Assembly: GCF_037893015.1 (NCBI RefSeq)
Contig: NC_133658.1
Location: forward strand, 143,831,982 to 143,895,981
Reading direction: 5' to 3'
Length of the DNA stretch: 64,000 bases
From: Macrotis lagotis
Lineage: Eukaryota > Chordata > Mammalia > Peramelemorphia > Peramelidae
The position numbers and the translations under genes were made by a program. The notes under the pieces are model-generated. The model had not been told where the DNA came from. It did no database searches and saw only the letters and a program-made list of their open reading frames with translations. Positions 10,441-20,619 of the stretch are shown here, piece by piece; within the stretch, counting starts at the first letter, position 1; every line of letters begins with the position of its first letter.

Positions 10441-11329
10441 ATGAACCAACTTTGACAGTATTGAAAAGCTTAAAGGAGAGATAAAGTTAACTAAACCCAG
10501 AATTCTTTTTAGAGTTAAAAGGCAAATAAAGAAGCTATATGAAGTAGAAATTACATGAAATTACTACAGGTATTATTTTTTAATTTTTAAATATATTAAG
10601 CAATGGTGGACCAGAGAAAAATTCATTTTCTTGATTAAAAAAAAGAATGGTCTTTAGATAGAATTTTAATGTTTTGTCTTTTCCAAAAAACAAAAAAAAA
10701 ACTTTTTACTCTCCAAGATGTGATTGACAGATAAAAGAACAAATTAAAATAAATCATAGTATCATAAGATTTAGAGCTTAGAGATCAGTTAGTCCAACAC
10801 CCTGATTTTCTAGATAAGGAAAGTGAGGCTGAAAGTGTTTCTAGAAAAATTCAAGACGATTATATTAACAGGGCCTGATTACATTGCACTGGAGAATTAT
10901 TTAAGGAAATAAGATAAAACTACAGAACATCAGTCATCAATCAGTTAATAAATATCAAGTAACTAATACATCCTAGGCATTATGTTAACCATATGGTTAA
11001 TGAATGGCAAAAGCATGTGAAAAATGATGTCCTTGTTCAAGGAGCTCAAAATCTAATAGGGGAGACAGCATGCAAACAATTATATATATTTAAAAATAAA
11101 GTATAAATAGAATAAATTACAATTAATCAACAGAGAGAATGTACTAACATTAAGAATCAGGAAGGGCATCCTTTAAAGGATCGGGTATTAGTTGGAATGA
11201 AAAACAATATAAGTTGAGGAGACCTTAGAGCAAACTTTTCACGAATCTGTAAAGATTCATAAACTAAGGCCAAATGATTAACTAAGGTTACATAGATAAT
11301 AAGTGGCAGAGTTCCATTTTAGAAAAACA
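10441..11329. repeat. MIR-like piece and L2 3' end, antisense
   Basis: 10765-10860 is antisense MIR-like text ('gatttagagcttagagatca'). 10930-11240 is antisense L2 ('gttcaaggagctcaaaatct', 'ggggagacagcatgcaaaca', 'gaagggcatcctttaaagg'). 11250-11320 has a further decayed MIR scrap. Confidence 0.6.
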
Positions 11330-11539
11330 TGGAAAGATTGAATGAAATAATGGAGTTAAATGAGCAAAATCAAAAGAACACTATTTACAGTAACATTTTG
11401 TTTGAAGAATAATTGTAAACAAATAAGCTATTCTGAATATTATAAATATTCAGATCAACAACAAAGGACCCATGAAGGAAGATGCTATCCACCTCCAAAG
11501 ATATTAACTGATAAATAAAAGTATTCATAGTATAGTTTT

Positions 11540-11579
<40 letters not shown>

Positions 11580-11690
11580 CTTAGTCAAATGCTGGCCTTG
11601 TGTAGAGCCACATGGAGAGGGAGGGAGGTAGTTCAGAATTCGAAATGTAACAAAAAAAATAAAGTTAAATTTTAAAAAATATAATAAAAT
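11330..11690 (+). mobile_element. old L1 3' end with internal (TG)n
   Basis: Diverged L1 3' text ('gagcaaaatcaaaagaacac', 'gatgctatccacctccaaag') runs to an A-rich tail. A perfect TG microsatellite lies at 11542-11577. Confidence 0.65.
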
Positions 11691-12290
11691 GCCTTTGAAA
11701 ATATGAAGTCCTCCCATCACCAGATGAGATGATATAAAGGGAAATTTCTGTTTGGATATAGTTTGCACTAGGAGACTCTGAGAACACTTTCAATTCTTTC
11801 AAATCAGGAGAACAGAAAGAAGGGTGATCTTAACTATCAAGATAATGGAAAAATGGAATAGAATCTTGAAAAATAAAAAGAATCTATTTCTGATGCTCTT
11901 CAAAAAAAAAAAAAAGACAAGTAGTTATCTGTCTAGGATGACCTTCCATCATACTCCAGTCAAATGTTATTATTTCATCTTTAATGCAAAAAAAGAAAAA
12001 TCCCTTTCCAGAAGGCAAGGAACTGGACCATAACTTGGTAATTTTCTGTTAGACTGACTTCTTTAAAATTAGATTGATGGTACATAGCAAGCTTCTTGGC
12101 AAAGGTGGGCACTGTCTTACAAATGTCTCCTCTTGGGTCTCCATATTATATTTTTTACAAAATGTGAACTCAATTTCTCTTATACTATATTTCACACATG
12201 ACTTAAATATTAAAGATCATGCTATAAAACATTTTGAAGAGAAACAAGTCATATATGCCTCTCACAGCTATGAGTAGGGAATATATTCTT
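11691..12290. other. intergenic, nothing recognised
   Basis: About 600 bases of AT-rich DNA. Chance + frames at 11824-12277 show no family features. Confidence 0.5.
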
Positions 12291-12311
12291 TACATTGGGG
12301 AATATATTCTT

Positions 12312-12852
12312 TTTTTAATTAATTTTTATTAACAATATTATTTGAGTTTTACAATTCCCCCCCATCTTACTTCTCTCCCCCCCCCCACAGGAAGCAATCT
12401 GTCAGTCTTTACTTTGTTTCCATGTTGTACCTTGATCCAAATTGGGTGTGATGAGAGAGAAATCATATCCTTAGAGAAAAGACAAGAATTCTAAGAGGTA
12501 ACAAGATCAGACAATAAGATATCTGTTTTTTCCTAAATTAAAGGGAATAGTCTTTTGAACTTTGTTCAAACTCCACAGCTCCTTAACTGGAGCAGATGGC
12601 ACTCTCCTATGCCAACAGCCCCAAATTGCTCCCAATTGTTGCACTGCTGGAATGAGCAAGTCCTTCGAGGTTGATTATCACTCCCATGTTGCTGTTAGGG
12701 TGTACAGTGTTGTTCTGGTTCTGCTCATCTCACTCAGCATCGGTTCATGCAAATCCCTTCAGGCTTCCCTGAAATCCCGTCTCTCCTGGTTTCTAATGGA
12801 ACAACAGTATTCCATGACATACATATACCACAATTTGCTAAGCCATTCCCCA
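12312..12852 (-). mobile_element. young-looking 5'-truncated L1, antisense
   Basis: Reversed L1 3' end: poly-T, 'gagttttacaattccccccc', CATCTCACTCAGCATCGGTT, then an abrupt end in the ORF2 tail. It is flanked by a perfect 21-base duplication beginning TACATTGGGG (12291-12311 and 12853-12873). The 115-residue + frame across it is reversed L1, not a gene. Confidence 0.92.
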
Positions 12853-12873
12853 TACATTGGGGAATATATTCTT

Positions 12874-13030
12874 AACAAAATAAGAGATAGAAGAAATTAT
12901 AAGATGTAAAATAAATAACTGATTCCAAGAAACTGAAAACTTTCTGTACAAAATTAATTGACTTATAAGAAGAGAGGCATTTGAAAAGAAAAAACTGCAT
13001 AAAATTTCTCTCATGAGGGTTTGGTATATT
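12874..13030. other. intergenic, A-rich, nothing recognised
   Basis: Short unique-looking stretch between two L1 pieces. Confidence 0.45.
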
Positions 13031-13960
13031 CAAGATATACAAATAGTTAACAGTTATATAGAACTAAAAGCCATTCCTCAATCGGTAAGTAGTCAGAGGA
13101 TATAGAACAGCTTAGGTGGCACAGTGGTTAAAGTGCTAGGTCAGGAGTCAGGAAAAATCACTTTCCTAAATTCAAAGTCCCTTAATCCTGGGTAAGTCAT
13201 TTAATCCTGTTTGCCTCAATTTATGCATCTTTAAAATGAACTGGAGAAGGAAATGGCAATCTACTCCATTATTTCTACCAAGGAAACCCCAAGTGAGATC
13301 ACAAAGAGTTGAACATAATTGAAAAATGACTGAACAACAATGGATAGATATGAATAAAAAATTCTCAAAAGGAGAATGACAAACTATTAACAATAATCTG
13401 AGAATTCCAAATCAATTTAGGGAGCTCCCATCATTTGGGAAATGACTAAGCAAGTTGTAGTAAATGAATTTTAATGGAATATTACTGTGCTATAAGAAAT
13501 GATCAGGTTGTTTTAGGAAAAACCTGGAAAGACTTAAGAATGGATGCAAACTGAATTAAGTAGAACCAGGAGAATATTATATACAATAATATTCTGTACA
13601 TTGATCAACTATGAAAAACTTAGCTATCTCCAAAATACAAGGATCTAAGACAATTCCAATGGACTTATTAAAAATCCTATCTACCTCCAAAGAAAGAACT
13701 GATGGGGTCTAAATACAGACAGAATACTATTTGTTCACTTTTTTCATATTTTTTCCCTTTGGGAAACCATATACTCATATCTTTTGCATGATAGAATATG
13801 CAAAACATCTCACATTGCTTACTGTCATAGGGAAGGGAGAGGTGACAGAGAGAAGGGAGAAAATTTGGAACTTAAATTTTTTATTAATGAATGCTAAAAA
13901 TTGTCTTAACATGTAACTGGGAAAAAATAAAATAGTTTTTCAAAAGAATGTTCCAAATTC
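13031..13960 (+). mobile_element. old L1 3' half, interrupted by a MAR1-type SINE
   Basis: ORF2-tail text starts before 13105 ('aaaagccattcctcaatcgg') and resumes after the SINE at about 13345 ('ataaaaaattctcaaaagga'). It continues through 'aagaactgatggggtctaaa' to an A-rich end near 13940. Confidence 0.7.
13105..13341 (+). repeat. MAR1-type CORE-SINE
   Basis: Full-length older SINE: head 'gcttaggtggcacagtggtt', body 'ctggagaaggaaatggcaat', tail 'gactgaacaacaa'. Confidence 0.85.
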
Positions 13961-14205
13961 TTAATAATAAAGAAAATGCAAATTAAAACAAACCACTTTT
14001 TTAACCTATATTCTGAAAATTGGAAAAGGTGTTAAAAGATGGGAATAATTAATTCTATGAAGATTGGTACAAGAGTGCATTGCTAATAGAGCTATGGACC
14101 AATGCATTTTGGAAAACAATGTGGAATTACGCAAATAAAGACACTAAAATGTCTTTATCATTAGACCCAGATATTGTTACTAGTCAAAAGATTTTCTCAG
14201 AAAGG
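13961..14205 (+). mobile_element. second old L1 ORF2-tail fragment
   Basis: 'gaaaatgcaaattaaaacaa', 'agattggtacaagagtgcat' and 'ttagacccagatattgtta' repeat the ORF2 C-terminal order. This shows a copy separate from the one just upstream. Confidence 0.65.
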
Positions 14206-14237
14206 GTGACTGAGTTCCAGGTTAGAAGTTGAGTTCC

Positions 14238-14387
14238 AGGGGCGGCTAGGTGGCATAGTGGACAAAGCACTAGCCCTGTAGTCAGGAGTACCTGGGTTCA
14301 AATCTGGTCTCAGACACTTAATAATGACCTAGTTATGTGGCCTTGGGCAAGCCACTTAACCCTGTTTGCTTTGCAAAAAAAAAAAAA
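14238..14387 (+). repeat. short tRNA-headed SINE with clear TSD
   Basis: Full-length copy with an A13-type tail, flanked by duplicated GTTGAGTTCCA just before the head and just after the tail. Confidence 0.92.
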
Positions 14388-15509
14388 GTTGAGTTCCAAG
14401 ATAGAAGTATCTATCTGCTCCCTTAAATACTCTAAGGGATATGATCAGGTTTGAGCTAACTTTTGTTCACTTTGCCTCTTCTGGGGAGCAGGGAGACCCC
14501 AAGTTCTAACAGTGTACACATATAGCAAATAGCAAAGAGGTCTATTTATCTGAATTATAGCAAAACATAAATCAGAGAAGTTAAACATAAAAGCATATAT
14601 ACTAGGCAATAGAGAGTGAAGAAAGTAGTTTTACTATTGGGAAATTTACCCAAGGGGACATTCATCAGTCTAAATTAGCAAGCTGGAAATAGGGATGTGA
14701 TGGAAACTGCTCACTCTCATGTCTTCCCAAGAGTCTTTTCCTTCAAAATTCTGAAATGAGGTCAGATTCTTCTAACTTTTATTGCACAGCCAAGTGAATG
14801 CCAAGCTTGAAGAAGACTCACTAAAAGAGTCCTGAAAGGAAACTCCTACTTGAAGTCCTCATCAAAGGGAGGACTAATTGAGACCTGAAGTTCTTGTCTT
14901 CACCAACTCCTCTGCCCCACCATTTATAAAAAAAAACCAAACAAACCAAAAAAACCCAGGGCATTCATATTCACTAATAAGGAGAAAGACCCATACCAAT
15001 GGTCTTTGGAACAGGGGTTACACACAGGTTAGGTGACTTACTCAGAAGTGTCTGTAAACTCAGGTCTTCCTAACTCCAAACCCAGGTCTGTTATTACTAC
15101 ACTTCCTAAAAGAAGTTATGAGTAATATGAGTAACTGGAAAGATTTAAACTTTTGATTTGAAAGAAATTGATTCCTAAAAATCAAGTAATTTCATTTTTC
15201 TGTAATGCCATGATCATCAAACAATATTGTTTTGTTCAATCATTTGTCTGACTTTTCCAGATAAGTTCTTTGATGCTGGAAAAACATGGTCTGGTTGGGA
15301 GAACTTGAACATTAGAAAACAAAAAGATAGTACTAATTATTTCTTGCCCTTTTCATAAATTAATAAATTAGTATTCCTGTTTACAAATCAATATTTTGTC
15401 GGTTTGGTTATTGCAAATCAATGACAGGTCCTGATCTCCACTGGGAGAGATGATGATAATCGAAGTTTTTTTTAACCCTTTTTTAACCCTTTAAGCATCC
15501 CCTTGCTTC
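14388..15509. other. intergenic; unclassified, MIR fragment at 14990-15110
   Basis: 14990-15110 is antisense MIR-like text ('ctcaggtcttcctaactcc'). The rest, about 1 kb, has no coding signal and no repeat name that I can give. Confidence 0.45.
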
Positions 15510-15690
15510 AGAAAGAGCACTGGAGAGTGAGTCAAAAGATCCAGTTTATAATTCCACTTGTGACCTCAACTTTCTTTGTGACTTTAGACAAATCACTTTG
15601 CCTGGATGGACCTCAATTTCCTCCTTAATAAAACAAAGTTTGAAATAAAGTTCGGTTGAAAGTTCTTTCAGTTCCAATAGGCAGTGAACC
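15510..15690 (+). repeat. MIR-type SINE
   Basis: MIR order: 'cactggagagtgagtcaaaa', 'gtgactttagacaaatcact', 'cctcaatttcctccttaata'. Confidence 0.7.
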
Positions 15691-16029
15691 CTAAACCTTA
15701 TGGGACCACATCAAACAGTAATTTTGGAAGTCCTATTAAATTGATGCAGCACAATCCTAAGTGGTACTGACTTGTAGAAATAAACTAAAAGCAGAACTAG
15801 TTCGGTTAAATAAAGCACCTTACGTTTTTTTATGGCATCTTTAAAAGTAATTATCCGGCAGTTGTGGTTTTTGCCCTCTGACTCTTCCTCAGTAGATGGA
15901 CTACGGTTGTTCTGAATGCCAGAAGCACCGGAAAAAGAAAACCCCAAGGGCGAGTAACCTGGCAGATGAAGCTGGAAACTAGACTGGTAGAGTCGGGCTC
16001 TAGAATCAAAGGGAGACACCTGGGTCCAC

Positions 16030-16226
16030 TTTTCTCCTTTAGCTGATTGGCTAACTACAAGAGTGGGGATTTTTTTGATTGGCCGAATCTAAACCCGACC
16101 GGGTCAAGAGTAGCCAGCCCGGGGCCGGCCAGTCCCAGAGGACTTACGCCTAGGGCTGGGGTGCTCTGCCTCTGCTAAGAGGGCGCGGAACTTGCCGGAG
16201 GCGCCGGCGTCCGGCGGCCGCGCTAG
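16030..16226 (+). promoter_or_regulatory. CpG-rich promoter and candidate 5' non-coding exon of the PPP1R3-like gene
   Basis: Sequence turns abruptly CpG-rich here. Two inverted CCAAT boxes (ATTGG) lie at 16046-16050 and 16078-16082, and there is no TATA box. A good splice donor, GCTAG|GTGAGT, ends a possible non-coding exon at 16226. A matching acceptor (pyrimidine tract then CAG) ends at 16377, just before the start codon. There is no ATG between about 16085 and 16226. The 151-base intron is a prediction only; an unspliced leader is the alternative. Confidence 0.6.
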
Positions 16227-16400
16227 GTGAGTCCTGGCTAGGGGCGAGCCGCCTTCACCTCCTGGCTCGGGCAGCGCCTCCATCACGGCAGGGTTGGGCG
16301 GGACCCCCAAGGGGACTGGGAGGGCCAGGCTGATGTGGAGCCCCGCAGCTCCTCCAACTTCTCCTCCTTCCTCCCAGCCCTTTTCCCGGCCCCTCCAAGG

Positions 16401-17084
16401 ATGCTCAGGCTGGACCTGCCCCTGTGCCTCTCGCGGGGCCACAGCTCGCTCTTGCAGCGCTTCCTCAGCTCCTGCGCGGCCGAGCTGCGGCCCCAGCGGC
16501 CCCTCCGTCCCTGCTTGGTTCGGCGGCCCGAGCGCCCGCGCGCGAAGAAACGGGTGGTCTTCGCGGACTTGAAGGGGCTGGCCCTCATCACGGTGCACAG
16601 CTTCCCCCGCGACGCCCCGCAGCCTGGAGCCGAGCCGCCGGGGCCGGGCAGGGTGCCGCCGCCGGGCCCGGCCGCCTATGCCCTTGGCTTCTCTCAGCCC
16701 CTGGACGACTACGACCGCTTCCGCAGGTGCCTGGAGGCCCAGAAGGTGTGTCTGGAGCTATGCACCGTTCGGGGCCGCTGCCTGCAAGGGACCGTCCAGG
16801 TGTGCAACGTGGGCTACGAGAAGACTGTGCAGATGCGCATCACCTTCAGTGCCTGGACCGCCTACCTGGATGAGCCCTGTGTCTACGCGCCGATGCTTTT
16901 CGGAGGAGACACAGACACCTTCACTTTCCAGGTGGCCTTGCCCGCCGGGCCCCCAGGCCCAGCCGGCACCATCCAGTTCTGCTTCTCTTTTCGGTGCGCT
17001 CAGCAGATTTACTGGGACAATAATCAGGGTTATAACTACCACCTGAAGCCTCAGACCCCTTCGGGCGCCCCTGAGCGCACCTAG
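16401..17084 (+). CDS. PP1 glycogen-targeting regulatory subunit, PPP1R3C/B-like (possible extra PPP1R3 paralogue)
   Basis: The 227-residue product should tether protein phosphatase 1 to glycogen, favouring dephosphorylation of glycogen synthase and phosphorylase. Seen: an N-terminal MLRLDLPLCL resembling the MRLCL start region of PPP1R3C; a basic stretch; the phosphatase-docking motif KKRVVFAD (RVVF at 51-54); a Pro/Gly-rich linker (about 68-92); then a CBM21 domain (about 97-215) with GTVQVCNVGYEKTVQMRITF (130-149), the GGDTDTFTF strand (168-176) and the glycogen-contact signature YWDNNQGYNY (204-213). It stops soon after CBM21, without the C-terminal extension of PPP1R3B and PPP1R3C (about 285 and 317 residues in human). 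ATG 16401 is the first in-frame ATG and has A at -3. The upstream open frame begins only with GTG. Very GC-rich against AT-rich flanks. Family assignment is firm; the exact orthologue is not. Confidence 0.9.
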   Translation: MLRLDLPLCLSRGHSSLLQRFLSSCAAELRPQRPLRPCLVRRPERPRAKKRVVFADLKGLALITVHSFPRDAPQPGAEPPGPGRVPPPGPAAYALGFSQPLDDYDRFRRCLEAQKVCLELCTVRGRCLQGTVQVCNVGYEKTVQMRITFSAWTAYLDEPCVYAPMLFGGDTDTFTFQVALPAGPPGPAGTIQFCFSFRCAQQIYWDNNQGYNYHLKPQTPSGAPERT

Positions 17085-17270
17085 CCCTGAAGCGCCCCTT
17101 TGAGCCTCCACACGCCGGCTGCCTATTTTCTTTGCCGACATCTGGAGGGATTTCCTCTGACTAGCAGGGTTCTACCTCATTTGAGGTAGGAAGGCATGTT
17201 TTCTTTCGTATTCTGCTGCTAGAGTTACAGTAATACCAATAAATTCCTGAACGAAGTTGCTAATTGGGCT
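17085..17270 (+). terminator. short 3'UTR and poly(A) signal of the PPP1R3-like gene
   Basis: AATAAA lies at 17238-17243, about 155 bases after the stop, with cleavage expected near 17255-17270. This gives a compact transcript of about 1 kb. Confidence 0.7.
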
Positions 17271-18699
17271 TGGGATTCAAGCTTTTCATCCTCCCACAAA
17301 GCTGAAATCACCCTCCTAGCTTCTGTGTGTGAGAGTATGGTGTTATTTCAAGATGTGAAGCTTCCTTTAGAAGCCACTGGTTACTGTACTGTTCTTTTGC
17401 AGAATTTTAAGTTTCCTTTTAAAGTGTGTGTTGGGGGGGCTCAGTTAATGTTTTCATTAACTGTTTAATGTGGGTCAGGATTCAGGGTTCAGAAACTTAT
17501 TAGTCGTGTTGACCCTTGGTATTTTACCTCTACTAGATCAAGCCAACATCTGAAAGACCTTGCTGATAAAGAGATTGGACGAACTTTCTCCTCAATCTTA
17601 TTTAGACTCCGAGTAGAGGAGCCAGCCCATTGTGTTCCACTCAGGCTTAGGGGGAGGGTTTAGACACTTTGTCTGTATTGCCTAAATTGGGGTGCCTGGG
17701 ATAGAATATATAATCAGTTACATCCCCCAGCCCCTCATTAAGTCTCTCTTTGTTAAACAATTAGAGTTGAATGCCCCATTCTTGGGCTTTTGAGCATCAA
17801 GAAGCTGCCCAGATCTACCTTTGGTTTATGAGATGGATGGTCAAATGACCAATTCTTTAATATTTTAATTAATAATTTAATAATAACTAAAATGATTAAT
17901 TACTCAGAAACTATGTCTCAACTTTTTATGTCACACTGCCAAGAAAACTCCCATGGACAGTATTGGCATGCTTTGGTCCAGTCAGGAAGGATTGAACAGC
18001 AACATACTCTAATAGAAAGTGTCTATAGGAAAGAGGGTGCTTTTTGTTTGTCATACTAATGATAGGAAAGGCAGAGTTCCCTTCTATTCCTTGTGTTATT
18101 ACATTTATGATAATTTGAGGTATATTTATTGCATCTAAGCTTTCTTCCTCCACCTACATAAGAATTTTTTTTAATTTCCCATTTGTGTAACAGTAAATCC
18201 TTCACATTTCAACTTTGTCTTTCTCTTGATTAAAAGATGTTATTTAAAATGTAATATATAAGTATATATTTAAAACTTTAAAAATAATTTAGGGTTGCAA
18301 TTCATGCTCTATGCCAATGTACATGGTTCCTCTGTGATTCTAGTAAAATATCTTGGGCTATCTGAACTCCAAGTTTAACTGATAATTTAAGAGCTTTAAT
18401 AAAACTTATTTTCTTACATTTTGTCTGATTACTTGACTTGCTTCATAAATGCAGTCCTTGGGAGTGAAAGTTGGGGTAATAATGAGCAAGCTACATTTTA
18501 TTTCTCTGACTAATGCTCCCAGCAGATTAACTTCCAGTGTATCACAAGCAGCATGTCCCATCAGTATCTTTGGGAACATTTCTCCCTCCCCTTCATACTC
18601 ATCCCTACCTATTATGTCTTTCAAAGTGGACTCCACTAGGGGAAACTTTTGTGGCCAACTGCAAATCTGAAGCATTATTTCATTGTTAAGAATAATGGA
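17271..18699. other. intergenic, repeat-poor, nothing recognised
   Basis: About 1.4 kb downstream of the PPP1R3-like gene with almost no recognisable repeat. There is a very AT-rich patch at 17860-17905. Frames on both strands at 17926-18762 show no family features. Confidence 0.5.
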
Positions 18700-18862
18700 G
18701 GGACAGCTAGGTGGCGCAGTGGATAGAGCATCAGCCCTGGAGTCAGGAGTACATGAGTTCAAATGTGGCCTCAGACCATAATTACCTAGCTATGTGGCTT
18801 TGGGCAAGCCACTTAACCCCATTTGCCCTGCCAAAAAAACCTAAAAAAAAAAAAAAAAAGAA
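18700..18862 (+). repeat. short tRNA-headed SINE
   Basis: Full-length, with a long interrupted A tail. Flanks repeat AGAATAATGG and AGAAGAATGG. Confidence 0.9.
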
Positions 18863-19065
18863 GAATGGAAATAAAAATGTAACCATATGCTGGTAGCCAG
18901 ATTTGGAGAGTAAATTTACATGACACTATAGTTTCTCAAAGTATAGAGACTTCAGTAGAAAATATCTCTTTTGGCTAAAATCTTAGACCTTCCATGAATT
19001 AATTATATTTTGAGAAACCACAGTGTGTACATGGTAAAAAGAAGACAATCATTTAACTCATGGAG

Positions 19066-19330
19066 CTTTTTTCTACTTGTTTTATTTATTTATTTATTTT
19101 TTAGGTCTTTTTTTTACTTGTTTTATTTTTAATGAATCTCTTTTCAGTTAACAAGTAATTTTTTTCTTTCCCACCTTCCTTGGGGGAAGGGGGAACCTTC
19201 AAATAGCTATAGTAAATACACAAAACAAATACCCACATTGGTTATATATTAAAATATATCCTAAAAATCTGTGCATCTTTACTGTTACTTCTCTGTCAGA
19301 AGTTGCATTCTCCATGATCAGTAATAGGAG
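19066..19330 (-). mobile_element. old L1-like 3' end, antisense
   Basis: 'tttcagttaacaagtaattt', 'ctttcccaccttccttgggg' and 'caaaacaaatacccacattg' share their order with the antisense L1 3' end at about 33645. It is decayed. Confidence 0.5.
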
Positions 19331-19713
19331 CTTAAATTCTGAAAGAAGACAGAATATATTTTGTTCTGCCTTAAAAAATATCCTGGGATGATATATTATC
19401 TTTCAGAATATAAAATAAATGCTCATAAATCACCTGTATTTTGTGTATTATTACCCACAAAAGTCAGCAGAAGAAATAAAGACCCAGTAGGAAAAAAAAA
19501 GGGGGGCCAGAGGTGAGAATGGTTAATGGCAGAAATACGGTGTGATACTCATCAGGGAGCAAAAAATGGGCATCTCTCTGCAGTGTCACAAGTATAAATT
19601 ATTCCTCACTGAATGTTACCAACATATGGGTAGTTTTATGAAACCCTTACATATACATTCCAGTAACAGGTGTCTCCTGGATATATGGTATTTTCCCCAT
19701 ATCTCCTGAAACA
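19331..19713. other. intergenic, nothing recognised
   Basis: Unique-looking AT-rich sequence. Confidence 0.45.
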
Positions 19714-19837
19714 CTTTTTTTGCAAGGCAATGGGGTTGAGTGACTTGCCCAAGGTCACACAACTAGGAGGCCACATTTGAACTCTAGTTGACTCCAGAAT
19801 CAGTGCTCTATCCACTGCACCACCTAGCTGCCCCCCC
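19714..19837 (-). repeat. short tRNA-headed SINE, antisense, shortened
   Basis: 'ttttttgcaaggcaatgggg' to 'cacctagctgcccccc'. The central TAATTATTAAGTGTCTGAGG block is lost. Confidence 0.85.
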
Positions 19838-19845
19838 CCCAAACA

Positions 19846-19987
19846 TTTTTTTTTGCAAGGCAATGGGGTTGTGGCTTGCCCAAGGCCACACAGCTAGGTA
19901 ATTTTTAAGTGTCTGAGGCCGGATTTGAACTCAGGTACTCCTGAATCCAGGGCCGGTGCTCTATCCACTGCACCCCCTAGCTGTCCC
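19846..19987 (-). repeat. short tRNA-headed SINE, antisense
   Basis: Second copy directly adjoining the previous one in the same orientation. The spacer repeats 'aaacatt', and AAACATTCTTAAGG follows the second copy, suggesting successive insertions at one T-rich site. Confidence 0.85.
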
Positions 19988-20029
19988 CTGAAACATTCTT
20001 AAGGTTGGCTATGAGCTAATTTAGTTAAC

Positions 20030-20520
20030 AGAATTTTTCTGAGCCAGTCTCTAATCTGGGTGAAACAGAGCAGGCCAGAGACAGAGTGCCAGTAATCAAG
20101 AAGAGTTTAATTACTTTCATTGCAAAGAGATTTTCAAATTGGGAATGCTCCACTTTGCTGCATTGAAAACAGAGATTATATACATGTTTACAAATTGGAA
20201 GGGGGGGAGGTAGATCACAAAAAAAATCATTTTAGGAGCTTGAATGATTTTCTCAAGATAAGCCCACTGGTGCAATATAAGAATTACAGCAAGTTTTGAG
20301 CTCTGACATCACAAGTGTCCTCAAGTCCTGTGGGAATTGATTGTATACTTGGTATTTTAATCATTTTGCTTGGGAACACAAGTGGTTATACAGTTTTCTG
20401 ATTAACTTCACTCAATACAGGCAAATATAGGTTAGGGAAAGAATATAGGTTTGTTGGGGTTAACAAATTACTCTAGGCTACTTTTTCCTGCTTCCCAGAC
20501 AAGTCTGCCTGTGAAAAGGA
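20030..20520 (-). mobile_element. possible old LTR (fossil), antisense
   Basis: Non-coding block with the look of a decayed LTR: 'gggtgaaacagagcaggcca', then a T-rich segment and a C-rich end near 'cttcccagacaagtctgcct'. I see no clear TG...CA ends or duplication, so this is a weak call. An unclassified repeat is the alternative. Confidence 0.3.
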
Positions 20521-20619
20521 TCTCTAGAAACTAGATTATTTCATATTGATACTGATCTATATGAAAATCAAAATTCTCTTTTAACATAATATACCAGGTA
20601 TTCCTATGGTTACCCCTTA

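Noticed and set aside
12562-12909. Plus-strand frame of 115 codons, and its near twin at 49043-49288
   Set aside because: Both are the reverse complement of the same L1 3' region. The shared text is a repeat, not a gene family.
15711-16019. Open minus-strand frame of 102 codons divergent from the PPP1R3-like promoter, with a possible donor at about 15823
   Set aside because: It begins with GTG, has no in-frame ATG back to a stop near 16088, matches no family I know and overlaps nothing conserved. A non-coding divergent transcript remains possible.
16333-16400. Upstream extension of the PPP1R3-like frame to GTG at 16335, adding MEPRSSSNFSS...
   Set aside because: GTG is not a normal nuclear start. 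The ATG at 16333 is in another frame, and 16401 is the first in-frame ATG with A at -3.
16104-17141. Several long frames on both strands overlapping the PPP1R3-like gene (up to 164 codons)
   Set aside because: These are GC-rich shadow frames; only the frame from 16401 has family motifs.
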